A stretch of DNA of 64,000 bases from Thalassia testudinum (GCA_037157565.1 JAZHRO010000036.1:15798501-15862500), one strand, 5' to 3'. Shown: positions 21,968 to 32,974, counted from the first letter of the stretch. Numbers and translations: made by a program. Notes: generated by a model from the sequence alone, not told the origin.

Positions 21968-23640
21968 AGGCAACGGATCTTACTTGTCACTTTGTACTTG
22001 CATTGGTGATATTTTTGAGATCTGACTCTCTTCACACACTCTCTCAACTAACTTGGTTGTAGGAACCTGACGTGAAAGTGACAGGTGGAGTGTACTCCAA
22101 GATGGTTGATTGTGAGTAAAGTGTGGTAAAGACCTTAGTAAGTATCACCTCACCTCACATAGTTGCATCATTCCTTCATAAAATAAAAAAAATAAAAAAA
22201 TTTTGCATTTAGTTTTAATCATGAATCTTAGGATAGATTGTTTGTTTGCTTTCTAACAAAAAGCTCAAAAAATATAAAAGTCTAAGAAAATTGGCGTGGT
22301 GGATTGTTACTTGACCCACATCTTGAACCAACCACCCAACAAAAAAAATATACACTCTAATATCTTTAGAAAATCTTTCTGAGTGTTTCTCTTTTTGAGT
22401 GGTGTTTGCGAAGCCACTCGTGTTTTGTACTGGGCTGGACCACTCACCAAAATTTAAATCGATTCACCTGATAGACTTGTATGAACTCTAGGGGTGAATA
22501 CATTAGGGCTGTTTATTTTTAGGGTCACATCACTCTTAAGAAAGGAAATTGATTATCATTTGTTGTGTGCAGACTTTGTGTAGCCGCTATAAACATTGTT
22601 TGAATATATTAAAATCTCAACCCTACAAAAAATCATTAAAGCAAGGCTGAATTGCTAAAATATACCTCATCAAAAAAAAACCTTGCTTGAAAATCATGTT
22701 TTGTTGAGTGCACATGCAAGCTCAAATTGGACTAATTAAGAGGCATGAACCCCCAACAATGCCTCTTCACATACCTTGAGCACAAGCATTGTCCCAGTCC
22801 TAATCTTAAAAAGAATTAGACGTTGGCCCTTGATGAGAGTCTCATCATGAGCCAAAACTAGCTCATTTTGACCTAATAAAGAGAAAAAAAGCTCCTACAT
22901 GACTTAGAAGAGGGCTTAATTGGAGGAATAAGTGTTCTGAGAAGAAAACATGAAATAAAGGTTAAAACTATAATTTTACCATTGCAGTACATAAACGAAA
23001 TTTCTCAGAGACAGAGCATAGGTCAAATGGTCTAAATGAGATAAAAAGTGGGTTGAATCAAGCAGAAATGGGTTCATGTGCAGTCCAAGAATTAAATGAC
23101 ATTTGGTAACCCTAAAACAGACCCGCTTAATTCAACAAGGTCCCAATCAGGATAAAAATCAAGTAAACCCTCTAAAATTCATGGAAAAATATCCTCTAGG
23201 GTTTATAACATTCAAATTGTCCTTTGGAACCTAGTTTGACCAAGAATAGGGTCCTAGCTCATCAATTGACCTAATTTGGGTTTTTACGCAAAATGTCTAG
23301 TCAAATGTGGTCAAACCTAAAATCCAACTTCACCATTGGATTCCTTAGGTCCAAATTAGGTTTGTACCAAAATTTGGACCTAAGGGGAGGTCATCTTGAC
23401 CTACTTTGCAATTTAGTACACCCAATCACATTTTGGTCCGTATCTTTTGAAAACCATCACATCAACCCCCCTAGCTTTCTCGCCAATCTTACAATCAAGT
23501 CCTTCCGCCATTATTGGGGGCAGAATCCTTCTCTGGCAAGGTTGACAGGGGGGATACGCTCAGATCCCTCAGAGATCTCCTCCCAGAATTGGAAGGGAGA
23601 TTCTTGGAGGAATTCCCTTCCATCTAAGCCCTATCTTGAT
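21968..23640 (+). other. Leader of element W and unassigned non-coding sequence
   Basis: The first part (22100-22600) resembles the leader of element Y (33130-33400): a TTTGCTTGCTTTCTAACAAA-like block, A-rich runs and a similar order. Beyond about 22650 I recognise nothing. Gag is absent, so W ends in its leader or is interrupted by the next LTR. Confidence 0.45.
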
Positions 23641-23766
23641 CTCTGATTCCTTTCCAATCTCTCCTGCGAACGCACGAGAGATTTGGATCCCAACCACCTT
23701 CCTTCTCCGACGAGACAATGGTGGCCAAAAGCTTGCCCTCCATGCACCAGAAAGCTAGGCCAGCAC

Positions 23767-23776
23767 CTATAAAAAG
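23767..23776 (+). promoter_or_regulatory. TATA box in LTR-like region X
   Basis: CTATAAAAAG lies 45-90 bases before a CT-rich stretch typical of LTR leaders in this window. Confidence 0.5.
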
Positions 23777-24667
23777 ACCTCCGACCCTCTGCAAAATCTC
23801 TCAGACTTGTCTTGGCGGTAGAATCCTCCAAATTTATTCTCTTCTCTCTTCAGCCAAGAAACCCGCAAACTCCGGCGATTACCTCTCCTCCTTCTCGTTG
23901 CTCTGCTGCCATACCAGCAGCAGAGTCTACTTCGCCTCATCTTCCCACGTCGCGCCGCACCAAGCGCATGCTTCCTCGACCTCCTCCTCATCGCCATTAT
24001 CTCCCTCAGGGTTATCTTCTCCGACGACGGCAACAACGAGCCGTTTGACTCCGCTGCCCCCTTTCTCTCCCAACAGTCCAGATAAGTTCCCCATCTTCCA
24101 CTCTTTCATTTCCCCCACTCTATTTCACTCAATCGACCCTTGACCGTTCCTGTCCACCGCCACCTTCCTCATCTCCAGCCACCCTCCGCGAGACGCTCTC
24201 GTCGCTCCGCAGCCCCACACGTCTCGCCGACCATCACATAACCTCCGCCTCTCCTCACTGAGCACCCTCCACTCATCCACAGCCCCGCGACACCATAACA
24301 ACAACCCCCCGAACACACCCACCCGTTCGACCACAGAGCGACCTAGGCACTCATGCCTAGGCCACCCCGTGGCCTGCCACATAGCTCATCACCTTCGCCG
24401 TGACACGGCGATGGTCCTCGATGATCTGATTAGGCCGCGAGGCTATTTTTGTGTCAGACAGATCTCAAGCTTTGGCCGCCATTGACGGTGACTCGAGGAA
24501 GCTCCATGCTCGCTCCAGGCCTGAGGACTTCAGGACTCCAGGTGCTGCAAATTTGGGAAAGTCGTGCGAAGGTAGCTGACCTAGCAAGTGAAGCCAACAG
24601 AGCCTGCAGTTGAGGAATTGAAGGCGCGATCTGCTGCGGGCGCACGAAGGAAAGCAGTGGGCTTTAG

Positions 24668-24710
24668 TCCCACATCGGTAAGCCACGACGCACACACACC
24701 CTTTATATAT
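24668..24710 (+). promoter_or_regulatory. snRNA-type upstream element plus TATA
   Basis: GTCCCACATCG (24668-24678) is the consensus upstream sequence element of plant spliceosomal RNA genes, followed by TTTATATAT at 24702. The centres are about 33 bases apart, the spacing used by polymerase II snRNA genes. No snRNA sequence that I recognise follows, so this is a promoter-like match only. Confidence 0.45.
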
Positions 24711-25009
24711 TTTTGTCATATACGCTCTTCGCCTCCAGTCACACTTGGGGTGAGGTCCCTTACCCATCTCACTGCGCCTCGTCTGCGAGTTCACCACGCG
24801 GATCTGGTGTGACCCGACCCAACCCTGTCTTGAGCACACCTCGCGCACTACCCTCACGCCGGTGCACCTCGTCCCAGGCATGCAATCCGACCCGTTTACC
24901 CGGCTCTGGGAGAGCGTGCTTTGAGTGGTTTACACAGAGAGAGAGACGCGCGGGTAGAGGGTTAGGTTTTGCTGTGCGTAGTTGTGTGCAGGAGACAGAG
25001 ACTTAGCCA

Positions 25010-25330
25010 CTGCAAGAAATAAGGAAGGAGGCTCTGCCAAGGAAGAAAGGCAAGGCAGAAAGGAAGAAGAACCGCCAAAGGGAAGTAGAAGAAAGGAGGA
25101 AGGAGGCTCTGCAGAAGAGAAAGAAAGGCAAGGAAGAAAAGAGGTAAGGCAGAGAAGAAGAAGCAAGGCCAAGGAGAACAGAACTGAAGAAGAAGAAGAA
25201 AAGGGGCAGACAAAGATTCAAGAAGGCAAAGGAAAAGAAAAAGAAGAAAGAGAGAGGAAAGCCAGACCTTGGTCGCAGGATGAAAAGAAATAAAGGAAGA
25301 GAAACAGAAGCATCAAGGAAGAAAAAGAGG
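25010..25330 (+). repeat. Purine-rich low-complexity tract
   Basis: About 320 bases consist almost entirely of A and G (GAAGGAAGAAG-type units). The 103-codon Lys/Glu-rich frame in it is an artefact of composition. Confidence 0.7.
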
Positions 25331-25337
25331 TTTATTT

Positions 25338-25365
25338 TAAGACGTCTGATATTGTATCAGACGTC
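25338..25365. repeat. Inverted repeat of two GACGTC sites in LTR X
   Basis: GACGTCTGATA and TATCAGACGTC are perfect 11-base arms around TTG, an isolated pair of the same motif as in the other LTRs. Confidence 0.75.
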
Positions 25366-25676
25366 CATTTTTGTTCCCTTTGAGCAATTTCTTTTTATAA
25401 CTCTTATTGAACTAGTCATTTATTTTCATTTAAAAAGTTGTGTTCTCAAGTTTTGAAGGTACTTAGATTGCTCCCTGTGTTCAACCTCGGATACTCTGAT
25501 TTTCGAGTTATAAATCTTTATTTGTTTTCGCGGAAAGTTCGTCTATATTACAATGCATTAATTGTTAAAACACGATCTAGCTGCGTCAACAGCCCTAAGA
25601 TTCAATTGAGTAGTCTCAAGATACAAACCCGCACCATAGAACCAATCAGTGAAGTATTTTTCTCAGAAGTAACAGT

Positions 25677-25813
25677 TGAAGTAAAGAGGGAATCTTATTT
25701 TACCATTCCATTCTTATGTCTCTTTATATAGACAGAGACAAGGGAAAAATAACGTAATGGGTCCAATACAAAAACAAGAATAATAAATGCCCCCTCATAC
25801 TAAACATAACTCA
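25677..25813 (-). repeat. 3' LTR of the short-LTR Copia element
   Basis: 137 bases, TGAAGTAAAG to CATAACTCA, with ACAGT immediately left. Confidence 0.94.
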
Positions 25814-25828
25814 ACACTCCCCCTCAAG
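25814..25828 (-). other. Polypurine tract of the short-LTR Copia element
   Basis: The minus strand reads CTTGAGGGGGAGTGT, directly before the LTR. This is a classical plant Copia plus-strand primer. Confidence 0.88.
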
Positions 25829-26321
25829 TTGGAGCATATATATCCACCATGCTCAGCTTGCTTCTACACTTCTCAAACTGGGGGCAAGGTAGTGGCTTGG
25901 TAAATACATCAGCAGTCTGATCAGTAGAGGTAAGACACGTCATACGAAGTAGACCCTGCTGAATCAAGCTCCTGGTATAATGATAGTCTACTTCCACATG
26001 TTTCATCCTCTTATGAAACATGGGGTTATTAGCAATATATGTTGCAGCTCGGTTATCACAGTGCATCTCCATAGGCTCCTGAATTTCAACATGAATATCT
26101 TGTAACAAAGATTTAATCCATATCATCTTGGTTGTAGTATGAGCCATAGCCCTGTACTCGGACCCTACACTAGAGCATGAAACAACACCTTGTTTCTTGC
26201 TCCTCCAGGTCACCAACTTTCTAGCCACAAATGTGAAAAAACTGGTAGTAGATCGCCTGTCTCCCACATCTCCTGCATAATCTGCATCAGAGTAAGCCAC
26301 TATTGACATAGGGCCCTTCAT
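25824..26321 (-). pseudogene. Copia RNase H, C-terminal part of pol
   Basis: An open frame of 165 codons. It holds VAYSDADYAGDVGDRRS with the first acidic residues, SSVGSEYRAMA with the Glu, and MHCDNRAATYIANN with the next Asp, then KHVEVDYHYTRSLI and TADVFTKPLP, the usual end of Copia pol. The catalytic residues are intact. It would remove the RNA template during cDNA synthesis. The stop lies just inside the polypurine tract, as is normal. It connects to reverse transcriptase at 26325 with a frame break. Confidence 0.92.
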
Positions 26322-27190
26322 CTTCTAAAATAAAATGCTTCTACCTGGAGAACCCTTAATGTACCTCAACACTTGCATAACTGCCTGCCAGTGAGCATCG
26401 GTAGGTTTGTCTAAGAATTGACTTAGCTTACCCACTGCAAGGCTGATGTCTGGCCTGGTGATGGCTAGGTACAATAACTTCCCAACAAGTTGCCGATAGA
26501 CCTTTTTGTCCTTTACCTTCACTGTATCCTCAAATAGATGTTTTTTGGATCCATAGGAATGTTGGCTTCCTTGGATCTTAGCATGCCTGTCTCTCGAAGA
26601 ATATCAAGTGCATACTTTCTTTGAGACATCACTATGCCATGCTTGCTCGTGGCGATCTCAATACCTAGAAAGTAACTCAGCTTACCAAGATCTTTCATAA
26701 AAAACTGGCGAGCTAAATACTCCTTCACCTGAGTAATACCATTTGCATCATCACCTGTAAGAATTCGGTCATCAACATATACCAATAAAGCCATGGTACC
26801 AGTACTAGTCTTCCTAACAAACAAGGAATGATCAGAAGAAGATCTCTGCATTCGCAACATAGAAAGTGCCTCAGAGAAACGCTGAAACCAGGCTCGAGGG
26901 ACCTACCTAAGGCCATAAATAGCCTTATGAAGTTTGCATACACACTCCCCCTGAACCTCAAAACCAGGTGGTTGCTGCATGTATATCTCCTTTTCTAAAT
27001 CGCCATATAAAAAGGCAGTTTTAACATCCAGCTGGTGAAGATGCCATCCATAATGAGCCGCAACAGAGATAAAAATACGGACCATGGAGAGTCATGTCAT
27101 AGGGGAAAAGTGTCAAAGAAATCTACCCCATAGGTCTGGGTGAATCCTTTGGCTACAAGGCAAGCCTTATACCTAAAAATAGACCCATCA
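26322..27190 (-). pseudogene. Copia reverse transcriptase
   Basis: It is in three overlapping frames. From 27085 to 26903: HQLDVKTAFLYGDLEKEIYM and QQPPGFEVQGE, ending KAIYGLR. From 26860 to 26519: catalytic LVYVDDRILTG, then DLGKLSYFLGIEIA and KYALDILRETGM. From 26522 to 26325: YRQLVGKLLYLAITRPDIS. Both active-site Asp residues of YVDD are present. Frame breaks near 26900 and 26520 and upstream of 27085 stop translation. It would copy element RNA within the particle. Confidence 0.92.
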
Positions 27191-28954
27191 GGATTGTATT
27201 TTAGAGTAAAGACCCATTTGGCCCAACTAAGTGTGCACTAGAAGGTAGAGTAGATAACTCCCAGGTCCATCTATTAGTGAGCGCAGACATCTCCTCTTCC
27301 ATGGTCGCCTTCAAATGTGGGTGTAGAAGAGCCTGCTGGTAGGAGGTAGGTATCTCTGTAGTGGAGATTGCAACTGTAAAGGCATGAAATTCGGTCCCAT
27401 GAGAGCTTGTAGACATAACACTGCCAGTGACATGATACTGTGCACAACATCTCGGAGCCTTCTTGATAGCAATGGGAATATCATCATCTGTTGGCAGAGA
27501 AAGGGACCCTGAAGACACATGAGTAGAAGAATAATCAGTATTTCCAATACATACCTGAGTAGAGGACGATGGTGGCTCAGTAGGCACTAAAGAAGAGGAG
27601 GGGTGTGTCTTCTCTCTATACATAATTGGCAGATGATATGTAGCACCTTTAAATGTCTTCTCATCAGGTGGTATAGGTCTGAAAGTGCCCACAATATGTT
27701 CTATAGTAGATACACCACTACTCTGAGAGAAGTTCTCCAAGTCTATGGGACGTACAAGCATTGGAGTAGCCACCTCTATTTCTCTCAACTGATGACCGAA
27801 GGTAGAAAAATAAGGAATAGATTCATGAAAAGTTACATTCGCACTCACATAGTGTTTTTGATGTAGGAGATCAAAACACCTGTATCCCTTCTGCGTGCGT
27901 GAGTATCCTAGAAATACACACTTAACCACCCTTGGTGCCAATTTGTCACAACCAGGCCCAAGGAGGTGTACAAATGCCACACACCCAAATGTCTTTGGTG
28001 GCATGAGAAATAAGTCTGCATTAGGATATAAGATACTCCACGGAATCTGCTCATGTAAAACAAAGGAAGGGAGCCTATTAATGAGATAACAGGAAGTAAG
28101 AGCCGCATCTCGCCAGTAACTATGCGGAACACTATTCTGGATAAGTAGAGCTCTAGCTATATCCAGAATATGACGGTGTTTTCTTTTAGCTATCCCATTC
28201 TGCTGCAATGTATGAGGACATGAGGTCTGATGTACAATACCCAGTGATCCATACAATTAGCCAGTTTCTTTGTGCAAAATTCTAATTCATTATCTGTTTG
28301 AATTTTCTTAATGTTTACACCAAATTGATTTTTCACAAACATCACAAACTGTTGAATCAAGGAACCAACTTCTGATTTATTCTTCATCAAAAAGGTTCAT
28401 GATAGACATGAAAAATCATCCACAAATAACAACTAATATCTATAATTCTAATGGTCTTCCACATGGCTAGGCCCCTAGACATCACAATGTAGCAAATCAA
28501 AGCAAGTAGAACTTGTAGATTGGATAGATGCTGGAAAACTAGTACTGTGATGCTTTCCCAGCTGACACGCATCACACTGAATCTTCATGGCAGGAGACAA
28601 GGGAGGGGTGACACGGTGTAGCTTGTCCAGTGAAGGATGACCTAGTCTTCTGTGCCATTGCAAGGCACTCCCTGCAGTAGTTGTTTGACAAGCTGTAGCG
28701 ACTGGACTCTGAAGTAGCCGATACACACCCCTCTCCTTATGGCCACCACCAATCATCCTCCTCGTCATGCGGTCCTGAAAGATGCATCCAATAGCGTCAA
28801 AAATAATATGACAATTCAATTGCTTGGTAATAGAACTAACAAATAGCAGTTGCATTGCCATGTCCAGAACATAATATACATCAGCAAGATGCATGGAGGG
28901 TGTAATAGGTACCCCTCGCTTACCACAAATGGGGGCATGCCTACTATCTGCCAA
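27191..28954 (-). pseudogene. Copia integrase
   Basis: The zinc-binding segment WHRRLGHPSL and CDACQLGKHH lies in the 28954-28475 frame, which ends FDLLHCDV with the first catalytic Asp. The second Asp is in KIQTDNELEF (28390-28190 frame). The third position reads LQQNGIAKRKHRHI: the usual Glu before RKH is Lys here, a G-to-A type change that would abolish catalysis. The 351-codon frame at 28256-27201 continues with YWRDAALTSCYLINR and KTFGCVAFVH, then a Ser/Thr/Pro-rich linker to reverse transcriptase. Frame breaks lie near 28475 and 28250. Confidence 0.92.
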
Positions 28955-29182
28955 CTATACTGAATGTTCCTCTGATGTCTTCTGTAATTCCCCAAAGCAC
29001 TGGGAATTTCCTGTCAAATGGTCAGATGCACTAGAATCAATCAACCATGACCCTTTTGTAGCAGATGCAGATGCATAGGCTGCAGTGTTGGAGGATTGAG
29101 GTTGCTCATGAGTTAACTGTGGTAGCCGCTGCACAATTGCATCATAGTCTGCCTCTGCAAGAGATACTACCCTAGTGCTCAC
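28955..29182 (-). pseudogene. Copia aspartic protease remnant
   Basis: A short frame with GSWLIDSSASDHLTGN, aligned to the Copia protease active site where DSGAS is expected. Ser replaces Gly, probably inactivating it. It lies between the gag zinc knuckle and the integrase in normal order, and the hydrophobic C-terminal part continues past the frame end at 28955. Confidence 0.82.
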
Positions 29183-30039
29183 ACTTCAAGATGCTGTAAC
29201 AAAAGCCTGGTTGGAAGCAGTAGGACAGCCAAGTTTATTCCAACACTTAGCCTTAACATGGCCAAGCATGCCACAGTAAGAACATGTAGGCTTGCCTCGA
29301 CCACCATCATCTTGCCCCTACCTTTGTCACAAAAGAAGCCTCCATGACCACCATGAGTACTAACAGTAGCATGAGCCGAGAATGTGTTGGTGACAATAGC
29401 ATCATGAGTAGGTTGAATTTGCATCCTACTCAGCCTCCTGTAAATCTCCTTAATAGAAGGAACCTCAAAGAGAGTCAGAATCTGTGATTGAGCTGCAGAA
29501 TAGTGATCACTCAGCCTTGCAAGGAACATGTGGGCTACAAACTCCTTCCAGTGATCCCTGCATGTAGAAGAAGTACACATTGGTCTACATGCATTATATT
29601 TCTCCAATAATTCCTTCATAATGGAGTAATACTGAGATTGACTCATCTCTTCTTGCCTAAGATGGCATAAGCCATAGTGGATATGAAATAATTGAGTTGA
29701 ATTCAACTCATGTGAATAAGCCACCTTCAAGCCATCCCATATCTCTTTAGCAGTACTGTAGTACATAACTTCATCACCAATCCTTGGAATGATGCTATTC
29801 AAAATCCAGGTTCTCACCATAGCATCATCCTGATTCCAAGTTGCATATTTTCCTATTTTTTGCTCCGGTGGTGCTTCCATAAGCACATGCTTACCTTCCA
29901 CAGTAACAAGAAAGGTCTGAGACGAACGGGGGTAGTTGGTCTCATCTAACTTTGTAATTGGAGCAAAGAAGGGTCTCTTGTACACCTCATTTTCTGTATT
30001 CTGTCCTGAAGACACCTCAGAATCATTTGATGCATACAT
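29179..30039 (-). pseudogene. Copia gag with zinc knuckle in a shifted frame
   Basis: The start is the ATG at 30039-30037 (MYASNDSEVSSGQ). The N-terminal gag core follows: ITKLDETNYPRSSQTFLVTV, then MVRTWILNSI, AKEIWDGLKVAYS and HIHYGLCHLRQEEMSQSQYY, the UBN2-type fold. The zinc knuckle CSYCGMLGHVKAKC (about 29255-29296) is intact, with CX2CX4HX4C spacing. It is in another frame than the long ORF, so a frameshift lies between, near 29330. This protein would form the particle and bind element RNA. Confidence 0.9.
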
Positions 30040-30642
30040 AGTAACTCCAAACACACAAGAATAAGCCCAAACAACCAGTCTGAATTCCTGGAAAAAATGC
30101 CAACGAACTTGGGGAATACACACCCCACAATCCACAGACCAAAAAACAACACTTCACTGGGGAATACACACCCTAAAAACCATTCACTACGGGGAATACA
30201 CACCCTAAATTAGATAAAAGATCAAGAAGTTCATACCACCGGTAGGAAGATTTTTTTTGATTCAAATCCTCATCCCTAAGGAGAGAGATTGAGAGCAGCA
30301 GGCAGCAGTGGTGATTGGGAGGTGGTCCTATTGCAACGGGGCGATAGGAGCACCACGACTAGTCGCTGTGGTGCAGTGGTGAGTGCTGCAGTTGGAGTGG
30401 CTGCTGGCGGCAGCAGCAGTGCTGTGGCTTGGTGCTGCGGTGCGAGGCGGCTGCTGCACCTCGATCAGGCACTGCACCAAGCGTGAAGAATCAGCTGCAG
30501 CAGTGGCGAGTGTAGGTGTTGCTGCTGTTGCAGCGGTGATCCAACGCCGGCGTGGCCACCAGTGGTGGCGGCTGTAGCTCTCGGTGAGAAGGCTTAAGGT
30601 AGGGTTAGGGTTTTTTTTCTTTGGTGGAGACCTCAACTTGGT
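30040..30642 (-). other. 5' leader of the short-LTR Copia element
   Basis: This runs from the primer site to the gag start, about 600 bases. It holds three copies of GGGGAATACACACCC (plus-strand reading; 30111, 30159, 30191) and a CTG/CAG-rich stretch (30290-30580) that leaves short Ala/Ser/Thr-rich frames on both strands. I do not regard those as genes. Confidence 0.7.
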
Positions 30643-30654
30643 GCTCTGATACCA
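30643..30654 (-). other. Primer-binding site (tRNA-iMet)
   Basis: The minus strand reads TGGTATCAGAGC, 3 bases from the LTR edge at 30658. Confidence 0.92.
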
Positions 30655-30657
30655 AGT

Positions 30658-30794
30658 TGAAGTAAAGAGGGAATCTTATTTTACCAAGCTATCACTATGT
30701 CTCTTTATATATAGAGAGACAAGGGAAAAATAACATAATGGGTCCAACACAAAAACAAGAATAATAAATGCCCCCTCATACTAAACGTAACTCA
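30658..30794 (-). repeat. 5' LTR of the short-LTR Copia element
   Basis: 137 bases, with ACAGT immediately right. TCTTTATATATAGAG may include the TATA box on the plus strand, but the orientation is unclear. Confidence 0.94.
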
Positions 30795-31073
30795 ACAGTA
30801 CTAAGTTGGGAGGCCTGATCGTCAAATGACTTAAGCCAAGTAGGGGTTTGGCATAATTAGCCATCCTCGGGACATGCTCCCCCTGCTCTGCCTGGCCCAA
30901 CTTATTTGGCTTTTGGATTAAACACAACAACAATTTGTGTTCTGGTTAGAGTTGTACCTTACAGGCATAGGTCATCTAGGTCAACTCTGTAGGGCTTAGT
31001 TTTTTTGCTTGGCTGTGCACGCATGATTCTCTTTTTTGTCTCCTTCCCATCTCTTACGATTCTTCTCTAGTGT
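30795..31073 (+). other. Leader of element X before gag
   Basis: Non-coding. The end (TTCTTCTCTAGTGTATGCACG) parallels the leader end of element Y (34405-34425), supporting the gag start at 31074. Confidence 0.5.
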
Positions 31074-32685
31074 ATGCACGAAAGGCGTTCACTTAATCTT
31101 GAATTGGTTGCACTAGAGAGAAACCCAAGATGGAGATTAAGTTATTCTAAGGCTAAAACAAAAGAAATGGGAGACCCAAGAATTGAGGATATGGAGGACC
31201 AACCTCAACCTGATGCGATGGCATTATCTAAGCTCAAATTATGGCTAACCACCAACTCCAGCAAAAATAGATCCAAACCATAATGCAGGCCATACATCAA
31301 CTGCAAAACCCTCAAAGGCAACCACCTTCGAACCAACTAAGACCCCCCCTGATGGCCAACCAAGGCCTCTCCGTGATTTTTATGACCCGTCTGCTATTAC
31401 TTTTGAACCTTATCTTAAGGGTCTCTGAAGGGGGATATGATTTTGAGTTAAAATCGAATGCCCTTAGCTTGATTCAGAGTCACTTTTGTGGGAACTCGAA
31501 TGTTGACCCCTTCCAACATCTGGAGGATCTAGACTGAATTGCCTGAACTGTGAAACCTCGGGACATCCGCCTAGGAATTGTTTTGATGAAGATTTTCCCA
31601 TTCTCCCTAAAAGATAAAGCTTCTCATTGGCTTAGAACACTAGGGAGACCCATCTCCACTTGGGAGGAACTGAGGAATGCCTTCCTGAAGAAAATTTTCC
31701 CTATAAGAAAAACCAATGTCCTTTGGAGAGCCATTACTACATTCACCCAACAGAGTTGGGGAGTAATTCCATGTGGCATGGGAATGATTTAACGAATTAT
31801 TAAGGAAAAGCCCGCTCCACGAGGTTCCAAGTTGGTAATTGGCCTAGATCTTCTACCATGATCAAGATGGCACCCTTAAGAATTTCGTAGATGCCTCATG
31901 CAGAGGCATTTTCTGAACAAAGATGAGGGAAGTGCGTTCGAACTTTTTGAGTCTATAAGTGAGAATTCATTTAATACTGCTTCTATGGCTACATTCAACA
32001 GGTCCAGTCAACCCCATGGTGGAATTTATGAGGTTCAAACTAATTCGGGTACGGTTGACATGGACATTACAGCCAAGAAGCTGGATCGGGTTGAGTTGGT
32101 CGATAAAAAGATAGACGAGCTTTTGAACCAATCTCGAGCTCGAAGGCAAGCCTTTTCCTGAACCAAGGGAGCTCATAATGTTGACCTAGTTCAGTCCATG
32201 AGCCAAATTCACCTGGAACAACCCTGGAATATGTTCCAGGGGGGACCTTTGCTCCCTCATACCTTGATTATTCCCTCCCCTCATCTTCAACCTTTTCAAA
32301 GCTAGATTGACACCCTGATCAAGATGATGGCAGAAATGAACCAAAAACATTAGGATGAAATGGCTTTAGTGTTGGAATCAAAACAATAGGGTCCCTTCCA
32401 TCTCAACCATAATCGAACCCGAGGAATGTAATAAACTGAGGTCACAATCCTTAAGGTTTCCAACTAAACCAGGGGCAAACCCGTGTGATTTTACAAGCCC
32501 CTGGGATGCCCCCTAGATTTACCTCTTCTTCTCAAGGATCCAACCCTGGTTCTAATGCCTCAGCCAATGCGATTACCTTAAAAAGTGGTACCCAGACCCA
32601 AGACCCACAATGGCCAACCCCTCATGTAGTTGAGGATGAAGAGGACACCAAGGCCCAGGAACCTGACCCGATTAACACATAAATC
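31074..32685 (+). pseudogene. Athila-type gag of element X, truncated
   Basis: It starts at the ATG at 31074 (MHERRSLNLELVALERNPR), parallel to the gag start of Y at 34424. The frame at 31283-31537 contains SHFCGNSNVDPFQHLEDLD, and 31550-31792 continues IFPFSLKDKASHWLRTLG and TWEELRNAFLKKIFP. These are the hallmarks of the gag domain of Athila/Tat elements (Pfam Retrotrans_gag). From 31898 come LFESISENSFNTAS and the linker region ending TLKSGTQTQDPQWP. At least six stops or frameshifts are present. It ends abruptly at about 32685, where LTR sequence of Y begins, so the zinc-free tail and protease of X are missing. Confidence 0.8.
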
Positions 32686-32689
32686 TGCT

Positions 32690-32971
32690 TTCTCTCTCTC
32701 TACTCCTTAGCATAGTTACATTAGATTTATGAGACATCCTCTTGATCAATAAAATGTTTATCTGATCTCATGAATGCTTGTATATATATACATATATAAA
32801 TATATAAATATTTGCTTAGAATGAATGTTTGAAAACCTTTCGCATGAAAATCGTGCTTTTGCCTCCCTGTAAATGACTCGGTACTCACCGAAAATCTATA
32901 AATGTTATTTGTTTCATCGCAATTCGTACTACAATGATAAAAAATCTTTTAACTCGTTTTGTGGTTGAACA
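32690..32971 (+). repeat. Truncated 5' LTR of element Y
   Basis: It matches 40912-41170 and ends GGTTGAACA. It includes the U5 block TTGCCTCCCTG (32859-32869). Upstream LTR sequence is missing and gag of X begins directly at the left. Confidence 0.75.
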
Positions 32972-32974
32972 AGT

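Larger units (their letters stand above)
23641..25570 (+). repeat. Athila-like LTR-like region (element X), boundaries uncertain
   Basis: The end is recognisable: TTGCTCCCTGTGTTCAACC followed by TTTTCGAGTTATAAAT (25468-25520) matches the U5 of the LTR at 58795-60117 (60027-60090). Upstream are a TATA box (23767), a C-rich block rich in short CT motifs (23800-24400), a USE-like site (24668), a long purine tract (25010-25330) and one GACGTC inverted repeat (25338-25365). No primer site follows. ORFs here (for example 23718-24143) are low-complexity by-products. Confidence 0.5.
25677..30794 (-). mobile_element. Short-LTR Ty1/copia retrotransposon, complete but decayed
   Basis: This is a 5118-bp minus-strand Copia element with 137-bp LTRs (25677-25813 and 30658-30794; TGAAGT...AACTCA) and a perfect 5-base target duplication ACAGT (25672-25676 and 30795-30799). 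It has a tRNA-iMet primer site, a GAGGGGGAGTGT polypurine tract and gag-PR-IN-RT-RH in the right order. The LTRs differ at about 11 of 137 positions (about 92% identical), so it is fairly old. Most ORFs are broken, and the protease and integrase active sites carry substitutions. The lineage is not certain. Short LTRs and this polypurine tract fit several plant Copia groups. It interrupts element X between LTR and gag. Confidence 0.95.

Noticed and set aside
24125..24900. Several overlapping ORFs in a C-rich stretch
   Set aside because: Overlapping frames on both strands, proline/serine low complexity, located in an LTR-like region.
24668..24950. Functional snRNA gene
   Set aside because: Only the promoter signature is present; no recognisable snRNA sequence follows.
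25010..25330. Lys/Glu-rich protein-coding frame
   Set aside because: Pure purine low-complexity tract; any frame would look charged.
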